Positions 1 through 7,900 of a stretch of 64,000 nucleotides of DNA are shown here, piece after piece. This DNA is from Neomicrococcus lactis (GTDB lineage: Bacteria > Actinomycetota > Actinomycetes > Actinomycetales > Micrococcaceae), in NCBI RefSeq assembly GCF_014200305.1, contig NZ_JACHBL010000001.1, forward strand, positions 1,922,001 to 1,986,000. Reading direction: 5' to 3'. Every line of letters begins with the position of its first letter. Positions within the stretch are counted from its first letter, which is position 1. The notes below the pieces were generated by a model. That model did not search any database, was not told the origin of the DNA, and was given only the letters and a program-made list of their open reading frames with translations. The position numbers were made by a program, and so were the translations under genes.

Positions 1-381
1 CGAGAGGCAGCCGCAGCCAATGCAGCCGGTGAGTTCTTGCTCGAGTTTTTCGATACCGCGGCGGCGATGTTCCAGTGTCGTTTTCCAGCGGCGGGAGGCT
101 TTGTCCCAGTCCGCTTGCGAGGGCGATTCCGTGAGGGGAACCTCAGAGAATGCATCCTTGACGTCCTCGAGTGGGATGCCCAGGCGTTTCGCCACGGAGA
201 TGAGAGCCACGCGACGGATCATGTAGCGGCGATAGCGGCGCTGGTTACCGGCCGTGCGTTCGGAGGCGATGAGCCCCAAACGCTCGTAGTAGTGGAGCGC
301 GGAGACGGCGGCGCCAGTGCGCTGGCTCATCTCCCCCACGCTAAACCATTCGTGGGCGTCAGATGACTCCGATCTGGTCAC
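1..381 (-). CDS. soxR: SoxR, redox-sensing MerR-family activator (C-terminus cut off by window edge)
   Basis: I translated the minus strand from a GTG at 381-379, preceded by a GGGAGGA ribosome site. The product begins with a MerR helix-turn-helix (about residues 12-80, with the HYYERLGL turn typical of the family). It then has a dimerisation helix and CIGCGCLS at the window edge. That is the first three cysteines of the SoxR [2Fe-2S] signature Cx2CxCx5C; the fourth lies outside the window. SoxR proteins sense redox-cycling compounds through oxidation of this cluster and twist promoters that have over-long spacers. The gene is divergent from the flavin reductase at 461, and the shared spacer contains a perfect SoxR box, so autoregulation and control of that neighbour are likely. 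Only the length beyond the edge is unknown. Confidence 0.93.
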   Translation of the reverse strand, partial: MTRSESSDAHEWFSVGEMSQRTGAAVSALHYYERLGLIASERTAGNQRRYRRYMIRRVALISVAKRLGIPLEDVKDAFSEVPLTESPSQADWDKASRRWKTTLEHRRRGIEKLEQELTGCIGCGCLS

Positions 382-396
382 GGCGAGTCCTCCCTT

Positions 397-427
397 TTGA
401 CCTCAACCTCACTTGAGGTTTTAGTCT
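397..427 (+). promoter_or_regulatory. SoxR box inside a 19-bp-spaced promoter
   Basis: CCTCAA-N6-TTGAGG at 401-418 is a perfect dyad with the same arms as the enterobacterial soxS operator. It lies between a -35-like TTGACC (397-402) and a -10-like TAGTCT (422-427) facing the flavin reductase. The spacer is 19 bases, the over-long spacing expected of MerR/SoxR-activated promoters. The boxes and spacing are seen directly; the function is inferred from the family. Confidence 0.85.
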
Positions 428-460
428 AAGCCCACAAGCCAACAAAGGAAGAGTTAACCT

Positions 461-958
461 GTGACTATGACCGCCACTGACCTTTCCACCCTGTTCAAGG
501 ACGCTTTTCGCGATCATCCTGCGGGAGTCGCCATTATTACCGCGCAGGGTTCGCGCGGACCAGTGGGGCTAACGGCATCAAGCGTGGCATCGGTATCAGC
601 GGAGCCGCCAGCGTTGGTGTTCTCGGTGACGCGATCAACGGGAAGCGCGGGGGCAATTATGGCGGCAGAGTCCGTCTTGGTGCATCTGCTGGATTCGCGG
701 CACGCGCAGATTGCCCGAGATTTCGCGGCCTCGGACGGCGAGCGCTTTACAGCCGAGCAGGGCTGGGAGTTTTTGCCCACAGGTGAGCCGCACTTGGTGG
801 GCGTTCGGGCAGCTTTGAGATGCCAGATCATGGAGACGGTGCGCGTGGGCACGTCAACGCTCGTGGTGGCGGAGGTCTTGGACGTCATCACCGGCGAGAG
901 TGCGCATCCAATGATCTACCGCGACCGTGCGTTCCGCGGCACTGGGGATGAGCTTTAG
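461..958 (+). CDS. Flavin reductase-like FMN-binding split-barrel protein (SoxR target)
   Basis: A 165-residue protein of the flavin_reduct/HpaC-RutF type. The opening FRDHPAGVAIITA, then VGLTASSVASVSAEPPALVFSV, is the usual FMN-binding split-barrel start, and the length is normal for the family. Such proteins reduce FMN/FAD with NAD(P)H, often for a partner monooxygenase, or act as quinone/nitro reductases. The start at 461 is a GTG behind GGAAGAG; an ATG two codons later is also possible. It lies just downstream of the SoxR-type promoter, so a role in detoxifying redox-active compounds is the best guess. No partner monooxygenase is adjacent. It converges with the acyl-CoA dehydrogenase, leaving a 2-base gap. 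Confidence 0.85.
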   Translation: MTMTATDLSTLFKDAFRDHPAGVAIITAQGSRGPVGLTASSVASVSAEPPALVFSVTRSTGSAGAIMAAESVLVHLLDSRHAQIARDFAASDGERFTAEQGWEFLPTGEPHLVGVRAALRCQIMETVRVGTSTLVVAEVLDVITGESAHPMIYRDRAFRGTGDEL

Positions 959-960
959 GG

Positions 961-2235
961 CTACCCCCTGTATTCGGTTGCGGCGAATGCGGCGATGCCG
1001 GTCAGCGCGCGGCCAATCGTCAGTTGGTGCACCTCGTCCGTGCCCTCGTAGGTGCGGACGGATTCGAGGTTGTTCGCGTGGCGCAGCGGCGAGTAATCGA
1101 GCGTGATGCCGTTGCCACCGAGCATTTCGCGCGCGTCGCGCGCTACCTCTATGGCAACCCGGCAATTATCGAGTTTGCCTACGGAAATCATTGGCGGCGT
1201 CGTACCGGAAGAATCCTTCTGCCGCCCAATCTGGTGAGCCAGCAGGTAACCCTTGTTGATAGCCACAGCCATATCCGCGAGCTTGGTCTGCGTGATTTGG
1301 TAGGCGGCCAGCGGGTTGCCGAACTGCATGCGCTCCCCCGCGTACCGAAGCACCTCGTTGAAGGAATCGCGCGCGGCGCCCATGACGCCCCAAATGATGC
1401 CGTAGCGGGCCTCGTTCAAGCATTGGAACGGACCCTTCAAACCGATAGCGCTGTCTGCGGGAAGGATCGCGGAGGCTGGCAAGCGGACATCGGTCAGCGT
1501 GATCTCGCACTGCACGGACGCGCGCATAGACATCTTCTGCGTAATAGCGACGGCCTCAAAACCTGGCGTATTCGTAGGGACCACGAAGCCGCGCACGCCG
1601 CGGCCGTCGCCGATCTCACCGGTCTGCGCCCAGATAATTGCCACGTTCGCGAGAGTGGCCAGACCAATCCAACGTTTCTTGCCGTTGAGGATCCAGTCGC
1701 CGCTGGCATCCTGGCGCGCCACCGTGGTCATGGACGCCGGGTCAGAGCCGGCGGTTGGCTCGGTCAGACCGAAGCAACCCACCACGCGACCAGCCGCCAT
1801 ATCTGGCAGCCACTGCTGCTTCTGCTCTTCGGAGCCATGCTTGAAGATCGCGGACATCGCGAGCGATCCCTGCACGCTCACAAAGGTCCGCAGACCGGAG
1901 TCGCCGGCCTCAAGTTCTTGCGCTGCCAGGCCGTATTCCACGGCAGAGCGACCGGCGCAACCGTAGCCCTTGAGGTGCATTCCCAACAGGCCCAACCGGC
2001 CCATTTCTGGAATGATCTCCGTTGGGAACACCGCGTTGTCGTACCACTCGGCGATATTCGGACGGATGGCTTCATCTACGAACGAGCGGACACGTAGCGC
2101 GAGCGCCTTCTCTTCGTCGCTGAAGAGCGCGTCAAGGTTGATCTGGTCTACCGGGCCCAAGAATGATTCATTCGCCATAGAGCTATTTTGCTCCACCTCG
2201 GGAAGTTCTTGTGCTTCAACGTACATGAACGACAT
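961..2235 (-). CDS. Acyl-CoA dehydrogenase, glutaryl-CoA dehydrogenase type
   Basis: A 424-residue full-length FAD acyl-CoA dehydrogenase. The N-terminal helical domain is followed by the FAD/substrate loop GCFGLTEPTAGSDPASM, the middle beta domain, and a C-terminal helical domain with RMQFGNPLAAYQ. The segment RTYEGTDEVHQLTIGRALTG carries the catalytic glutamate in the YEGT context typical of glutaryl-CoA dehydrogenases (lysine/tryptophan breakdown to crotonyl-CoA, electrons to ETF). Substrate is inferred from resemblance only. The first ATG at 2235 lacks a clear ribosome site. The ATG at 2178 (MANESF) follows GAGGTGGAG and may be the true start. No ETF or other pathway gene is adjacent. Confidence 0.85.
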   Translation of the reverse strand: MSFMYVEAQELPEVEQNSSMANESFLGPVDQINLDALFSDEEKALALRVRSFVDEAIRPNIAEWYDNAVFPTEIIPEMGRLGLLGMHLKGYGCAGRSAVEYGLAAQELEAGDSGLRTFVSVQGSLAMSAIFKHGSEEQKQQWLPDMAAGRVVGCFGLTEPTAGSDPASMTTVARQDASGDWILNGKKRWIGLATLANVAIIWAQTGEIGDGRGVRGFVVPTNTPGFEAVAITQKMSMRASVQCEITLTDVRLPASAILPADSAIGLKGPFQCLNEARYGIIWGVMGAARDSFNEVLRYAGERMQFGNPLAAYQITQTKLADMAVAINKGYLLAHQIGRQKDSSGTTPPMISVGKLDNCRVAIEVARDAREMLGGNGITLDYSPLRHANNLESVRTYEGTDEVHQLTIGRALTGIAAFAATEYRG

Positions 2236-2259
2236 GGATTGGAGTCACCGTGGGAATAC

Positions 2260-2522
2260 TTAGGCGAGCAGATCGATTTCCTCATCACTCAGCGAGGGAC
2301 TTGCGACGACGGATTGTCTCAACCACTCGGGCAATGGAGGCCGCTTTTTCGGCTCAGGCTGAGCCTCGCCATCTTTGTAAAGTCGGTCCATTGCTTGAAG
2401 AACTTCCAACAATGGCTTTGCTTGGGGATGATTCGACTCTTTGAGCCTTTCAACAGGAGATACAAATCAGAAATGGCATCCTCAGTGAGACGCACTGTGC
2501 ATCTAAGTTCAGTCACGGTCAC
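2260..2522 (-). pseudogene. Small frameshifted gene downstream of the defence operon
   Basis: Reading from a GTG at 2522 gives a plausible start (VTVTELRCTVRLTEDAISDLYLLL). After a -1 shift around 2440-2450 the next frame continues with convincing protein sequence: ERLKESNHPQ, LLEVLQAMDRLYKDG, PLPEWLRQSVV, ending SDEEIDLLA at 2260. Together these give about 87 residues. The unshifted frame runs on as an unconvincing basic, Trp/Phe-rich tail. I see no classical slippery heptamer, so a mutation is more likely than programmed shifting. I recognise no family. It follows the 39-residue gene at 2532-2651 by 9 bases and both lie on the strand of the big operon, so they may have been its last genes or a separate two-gene cassette. 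Confidence 0.5.
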
Positions 2523-2531
2523 CGGATGAGA

Positions 2532-2651
2532 TCAGAGGGAATGAAGGCCCGCGTCGATCTCCTTTTCGAGTTCAGCACGGCTGATCCCAGAGAGCTCCAT
2601 AGCGTCATCAAGGTCAGTCCTTTTGCCAGAATCCGTTGCAAATCGTGCCAT
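2532..2651 (-). CDS. 39-residue unknown protein, possible antitoxin-like partner
   Basis: ATG at 2651-2649, TGA at 2532. The product begins MARFATDSGKRTDLDDAMEL and ends ISRAELEKEIDAGLHSL. It is acidic and helical, with a composition like real small proteins, unlike the competing frame over the same bases, which is rich in Arg/Ser/Trp. I see no good ribosome site and recognise no family. The tight pairing with the frameshifted gene at 2260-2522, in a spacer downstream of a defence operon, would fit a small toxin-antitoxin-like or accessory cassette, but that is a guess. Confidence 0.45.
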   Translation of the reverse strand: MARFATDSGKRTDLDDAMELSGISRAELEKEIDAGLHSL

Positions 2652-2755
2652 GACCAATGCCGAACTCGGCTGAATTCACTAGCCCGCTCCAGATGGCGGA
2701 AACCCACAATAGGGCCAAACGTGTGCCCGCCAAGAGAAGATTGTTTGACCGGGAT

Positions 2756-4990
2756 TTACCGCCGCACCAACTCACTCGGCTCCCCCGAGGCGGTGATCAC
2801 CAATTCATCGCGGGCACGGGTCGCGGCTACATAAAGCAATGACCGCTCGCGCAGCAAAGCATCGGACTGTTCCGCTTCCGGAAGCCCCTCAAAGGTCCAC
2901 TTTGCAGGGAGATCACCAGCACCAGCCCCCATGACCACCACACACTGGAATTCCAATCCCTTGGAGGAGTGCATGGTCATCACAGTGACTTTGCCCTTGC
3001 CAGCCACGCTTCCGCCGGTGGCAACGCTGGACGGAATGCCAACACGAGTCAGCCCATCAACCGCGCGCGTGGCGTTCTTTTCCGAGCGCACCAACACGGC
3101 GATCGCCTCGGGCGCCACCCCAGCAGACATCCACTCCCGAATCCGGGACACCACCACATCCACCTCAGCGGCCGAGTCGGAAACGGTCAATACGCTTGGC
3201 GTCGGGCCGGACCGCACGGAGCGATACCCGGATTCCGCCACTTTCTCATCATCAAGGTCCGAATACTCAGCGCCGGACAGCAAGGACATCGCGTACGCGA
3301 GGTTTTCCGCCGTCGTACGGTAATTGAGCCGCAACCGCCGCGAGCGCCCACGGATATTGATCCCGAAGCGGGACATTGGCACTTTTTGCCCGTAAATCCG
3401 CTGGTGCGAGTCCTCAGCGATGAATAGATCGTCCGCGCCTTCCGCTACCAAAGCGCGCAACAGCAACCAGTGCGGCGCGCTGAAGTCCTGCGCTTCATCC
3501 ACCAAAACGTGGTCGAACGGCAAAGACCCGCCAGCACGCAACACTGCAGCCGCGATGGCCGCGATCTCTGGGAACGTCGCGGCGTCCTTCATGCGGTGGC
3601 TGAGCCGGAATTGCGCAAAAACCTTCCACAACTCTTGCCGCGCACCACGGTTCAGCGCGGTGCCACGGCCCGAACGGGACGCGCGCACATAATCCTTCTC
3701 CTCCACCACACCGTTGGCGAGCACCACGGATTGGTATTCCTGATCCAGGAATCGCGGTTGCAGCAGCGGCTCGGGCAACTCCGGCGACGCCATATCTACA
3801 GCCTCCTCGAAATCTTCATCCACGCGCCCCAGCTTCACGGACAACGTGTTCCGCCCCGGCCCTAGCACGGACGCAGTCGCCGCCTCCAGGGCAGATGCCG
3901 GCGCATCCCGCAACACCTGCGCAGCAATCTGGTCCATGCCCGCAATCGTGATGCCAGGCTTCCCCATCTCCACTTGTGGCAACGAGGAATCCAGACGAGT
4001 CAGCTGCAGCGACAGCGATTTCGCGAGCGCCCGCGTATACGTGGTGAGCAAGATGCGCGCGTTCGGATTCGCACGGTACAGCGAGCGTGCGCGATGCAAG
4101 AGCACCACGGTCTTGCCGGTTCCCGCGCCACCGGTCAGTCGGTACGGCCCGCTGGTTGCGGTCTCCACGTACTTGCGCTGTTCGGGGTGCAAGAAGACGC
4201 GCCACTTGTCGAAATCCAAGGACTCGAACGCCTCGCGCAACTCGTCCGGGTTGTCCCCCACGAACACAAACTGACCCTTGGACTCGCGGATCGCCTTATC
4301 CAGAAGTGCGTCGTCCTGCGGATCTTGGACAGAACCGGCAGGCTGAGCCCCCAGCTCGTCGAGGACATCGGCCAGCTCATCCCCGTTCGCGAGCCCCAAA
4401 ATCGCCAAGCCCTGCATCTCGGGCAGCGCATCGATGACCTCACTGAGCTCTGCTTGCGTTGTCGCGGCGAGCGCCCGGCGCGCCCCATCGGCGCTAATTC
4501 CGGCTTCCGATTCCAGCCGCTCTTGGGTCCAATTTTCGCGGAGGTGATTAGTCCATTCCAGTACGACGCCGCCGCTCGGCTGCCGCTCTTCACTCACCTC
4601 AGGCTGTGGTGGCGTGGGTGGAACGTAGGTTGGCTGCGGTTCAACGGGCGCTTCGTCAATCAGGCCACGGTCCTCGACTTCGGGAGCACCGAGGGCGAGG
4701 TTGAATTTGAGGACGCGAGAGCGAGCGATGTCGATCGCCTCATCATGCGGCCACGTTCCCACGTAGACGTAGTGCGGTTCCCCGTCGGATTCGAGCTTGA
4801 AGAGCACGGCCCGGTACATGTCGTTCACACGGCCCGTGCGTGCGCGCGGATCGCGTGGCTGCTTCATGGGCTCGATGTGCAGGCCGGGAGCCGTGTCATC
4901 CACTTGAAGTTTCTGGAGGAAGCTCATGGCGAGCTTCTGCACAGATCCGTCCAACTTGTTCTTGGCCGAAGCCATGGATACGAATGGCAT
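2756..4990 (-). CDS. UvrD/Rep-type superfamily 1 helicase with N-terminal ParE/RelE-like domain
   Basis: A 744-residue protein, last gene of the four-gene operon, starting 3 bases after the stop of the DUF1998 helicase with an AAAGGAG site. Residues 1-105 look like a RelE/ParE toxin fold: SFLQKLQ, PGLHIEPM, then RVNDMYRAVLF and YVYVGTWPHDEAIDIA, as in RelE-type mRNases or gyrase toxins. A proline-rich linker (about 110-150) follows. The helicase has Walker A GGAGTGKT (near 288), Walker B DEAQDFS (near 497), motif V MTMHSSKGLEF and motif VI YVAATRARDEL (near 725). SF1 helicases of this type unwind DNA 3'-5'; the N-terminal domain may be a nuclease or a DNA-end sensor. The motifs are seen; the toxin-like fold is inferred by eye. 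Confidence 0.82.
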   Translation of the reverse strand: MPFVSMASAKNKLDGSVQKLAMSFLQKLQVDDTAPGLHIEPMKQPRDPRARTGRVNDMYRAVLFKLESDGEPHYVYVGTWPHDEAIDIARSRVLKFNLALGAPEVEDRGLIDEAPVEPQPTYVPPTPPQPEVSEERQPSGGVVLEWTNHLRENWTQERLESEAGISADGARRALAATTQAELSEVIDALPEMQGLAILGLANGDELADVLDELGAQPAGSVQDPQDDALLDKAIRESKGQFVFVGDNPDELREAFESLDFDKWRVFLHPEQRKYVETATSGPYRLTGGAGTGKTVVLLHRARSLYRANPNARILLTTYTRALAKSLSLQLTRLDSSLPQVEMGKPGITIAGMDQIAAQVLRDAPASALEAATASVLGPGRNTLSVKLGRVDEDFEEAVDMASPELPEPLLQPRFLDQEYQSVVLANGVVEEKDYVRASRSGRGTALNRGARQELWKVFAQFRLSHRMKDAATFPEIAAIAAAVLRAGGSLPFDHVLVDEAQDFSAPHWLLLRALVAEGADDLFIAEDSHQRIYGQKVPMSRFGINIRGRSRRLRLNYRTTAENLAYAMSLLSGAEYSDLDDEKVAESGYRSVRSGPTPSVLTVSDSAAEVDVVVSRIREWMSAGVAPEAIAVLVRSEKNATRAVDGLTRVGIPSSVATGGSVAGKGKVTVMTMHSSKGLEFQCVVVMGAGAGDLPAKWTFEGLPEAEQSDALLRERSLLYVAATRARDELVITASGEPSELVRR
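4562..4577 (-). repeat. Copy of the dispersed GCGGCGTCGT motif inside the UvrD gene linker
   Basis: On the minus strand this reads GAGCGGCGGCGTCGTA, identical over 16 bases to the intergenic copy at 46545-46560. It encodes part of SGGVV in the low-complexity linker between the RelE-like and helicase domains. Confidence 0.55.
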
Positions 4991-4993
4991 CTT

Positions 4994-7900
4994 CTACTCC
5001 TTTGCTCCGTCTGCGGGTACTTCACTCGAGGCTCCAATGGCTTCCCGGAGGAGCTCATCTTGAGACATCGTCACTACAGTCCAACCGTTCTTGGTGAGCG
5101 GCTCACCCTCATCAGCTTCGTAGACAACGGCGATCTTCTGGTCGATCCACACGATGATCGTTGCGACGCCATCGACTTCTTGACCGACCTCATCGGGTGC
5201 GGGCAAGTGAGCGGCGCCAAGCTTTTCGAGGAAGCTGCGCTCTTCGGCGTCGAACGCTTCGTCGATGACCGGCTGCCACGCAGGATCGATCAGCAAAACA
5301 TCCTCAGCATTAGCAGGTGCCATCACGATGTCCTGTGCACCCAGCTTGTAGCCGGCAGTTTCCAGAATTTCGTCTCGTGACGTTCGCGTTCCCACCAGCG
5401 TGGTCTTGGGTGAGCTTTGGAAGGCAAACAGGTTGCTCCAGAACAGCCAGCGTCGCCATTCTTCGGCAAAGCCCTCAGAAGCGACTGCCTCCGGACTGTC
5501 ATCGAGACTCAAGAGCGCACGCAAGGAACCGTTCGCAACTTGCAGAGGATGACCTGCGGCAATGAGGTGCAAGTACTTCCCTTGACGGGTCCACCAGGGC
5601 GTCCCCTCGAGGTGCGGAAGCTCGGGTAATCCGCTACCAAACTGGAAGTCAGGAACCTTGGCAGTCGAGACATCCGTGCGGTTCATGTCCACCATGGCGA
5701 ACGCAACCGCAATGTCGGCGAAGAGCTTCCACGAGGCAGAATCTGGATTGTTCATCCACCGCCACAGCAACTCCATGGAGCCGCCGCGCAACCCACCCTT
5801 AATCGACGGTGACAACGAGTACTTCTTGCTCAGTCCCTCTTCGAGGCGCCAGTTAAACCACGCATCGGGGCCAGCGTCTTCCACTCCTGCAGTATCGAAT
5901 CGTTCAAGATCCTGATGCGTGATCGCCCAGGGAATGATTCCCTGAAGCTTGAGGCCGAATCGCTTTTTGGCGTCATCCCCAACGCGGTTCATGTTCTCAG
6001 CCGTCGAGGCGTGAAATGCCTGTCCGTCCATAAAGATGGCCAGCTCCGGAACATTCGGATCTTCGTACCGCAGTACAAAGTCCGGCCGCACCTTCCCAAG
6101 CGTTTCCTGAGGCTCCAACGTCCACGAGTACGGCTGCGAAGGCAATTTGATACGCAGTCGCTCGCCCCACGGACCCGGCTTCGGCGCGATGTCCGCATTC
6201 ACAGTTTTCAGTCGAGCTTTCAGCGAGCGCCTGAAAGAGACCTCCAGCGGTGATTCGCCTGAGGAATCCTCCATGGGCTCGTCCCGCACTACCCACGCAG
6301 CAAAGTCCGGGGCCTCGTCAGCCTCAATGCCCAACAGGTCCTCGAGCAAACGTTTTGCCTCCACGCGGGACACAAAGTCCACCATCGAATATTCGGCGAA
6401 CGGCAGCAAGCACTTGTGGCATGCGCGCCGGCCTTCAAGAGCACAGTCGCACGTAGACACCACACGCAGTGCGGCGGCCAGAACATTGAAGACAACCTGC
6501 GGACTCTTGAAGCTCGCCAAGTAGCCGGTGCCACCGGGAACGGTGTCGTGAATCAGCAGAGCCTGACCGTACTGACTTCCGGACGTATCAGGAACGCTCA
6601 TGATCCCGAAGTGTCCTGGCGTTCCGCCCAGATGTTCGCGAAGACCCAGCAGCAAAGCTGCTTTCAACGTCGGCAACGCGAACGCGTCCACATCATTCGC
6701 AGACGGCGGCAGATGCAACTTCACGCCCTGAGTTCGTAGCTCGCGAGCAAGCAACAGCGAGCGGGTGCGCTCCTCATTCCTCTTGCGCAGCTTGCACCAG
6801 AAGCGGTGCTCGTCCTTGCTGTTGGACTTAGAGCTGCTGTCACGCTTTCCGCAGTATTCACACAGCGCGAAGCGTGGCGCGTGATAATCGCGGCCGGCGA
6901 TCATCACGGAAGTTCCGCCGCGGTTGCTCTGACCCAAGTTCAGCCACGAGATGTCAACACTGCTCAGATACTCAGCGCCAAACTGGCTCTTCTCCACGAA
7001 CCAGCGGGTCTCACAATTCGCTGGATCGATATCCGCGATCGAAGCCAGATGGAAGCGTGCGCGCTTACGGTCGTCGCGAGAGTCGCCGATGGCGGCTTCG
7101 TCGCGGCGCAGTTCCGCGGATACTTTTCGAAGGACCACGACGGCGTGCGTATTTCCCACATCATCGATTCCGTTCGCGCCACAACGTACACAGACGCTGA
7201 CTACATCGGCGTATTGAACGGGCACTTCTGAAATACGACGAACCGACTTCTTCCAACCGCACGCAGGACAAATCTGCCAGTACTGAACTTCGCGAAGTTC
7301 CGGGCCCAAGTCCACAGCATCGATTTCGATTTCCATTCCTTGGGCATAGAACGTCGACCCCGGAGCTAACTCGTGAATGGCAATGCCAGCACCACGCGCG
7401 AAGGTCTCGGTGGACGCCTCAAACTGCTGGGTCTCCTCATTGCGCCAGGAAACGCCGACCTCGAGTTCTACGGGGTCGCCAATGAGCGTGTAGTTCGGGA
7501 ACAATCCGTACATCTCGATCTTGGAGATCCAGTACTCGTTGCGAGATTCTTCCGCTTCGCGATACAGCCGTCGCAGCTGCGCTTCGGCAGACTTGTGCTC
7601 TCGAGCTGCATCGCGAACCTTCGGATGCTCGTCGTCTTTTCCGTAGTCATTGCGAGCGCGCTGAAGTTCAACGGCCAAATCCTGAACAGCCGCTTCAACG
7701 TCCCTGATGCGTCGTTGCAGACTTTCGTGATCGAGTTGCCACGTCTGAGACGCTTTGCGGATCTGCCCTTGCAAATCTTCGAGGCACCACCGGTGCATGC
7801 GCGTACGCACTTCATCAGAGACATGCTCAGCGGAGAACTGTCCCAAGAATTCATCAAGAATCTCGGCTCCGCGTGAGTCGACCAGCTGCAGCATCGCACC

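Noticed and set aside
1024-2097. Long plus-strand open frame of 357 codons opposite the acyl-CoA dehydrogenase
   Set aside because: Arg/His/Gly-rich shadow of a well-supported gene on the other strand. The same holds for the long frames at 3974-5380, 9278-10216, 14254-15114, 28749-29996 and 30683-32485, and for 62928-63863 on the minus strand.
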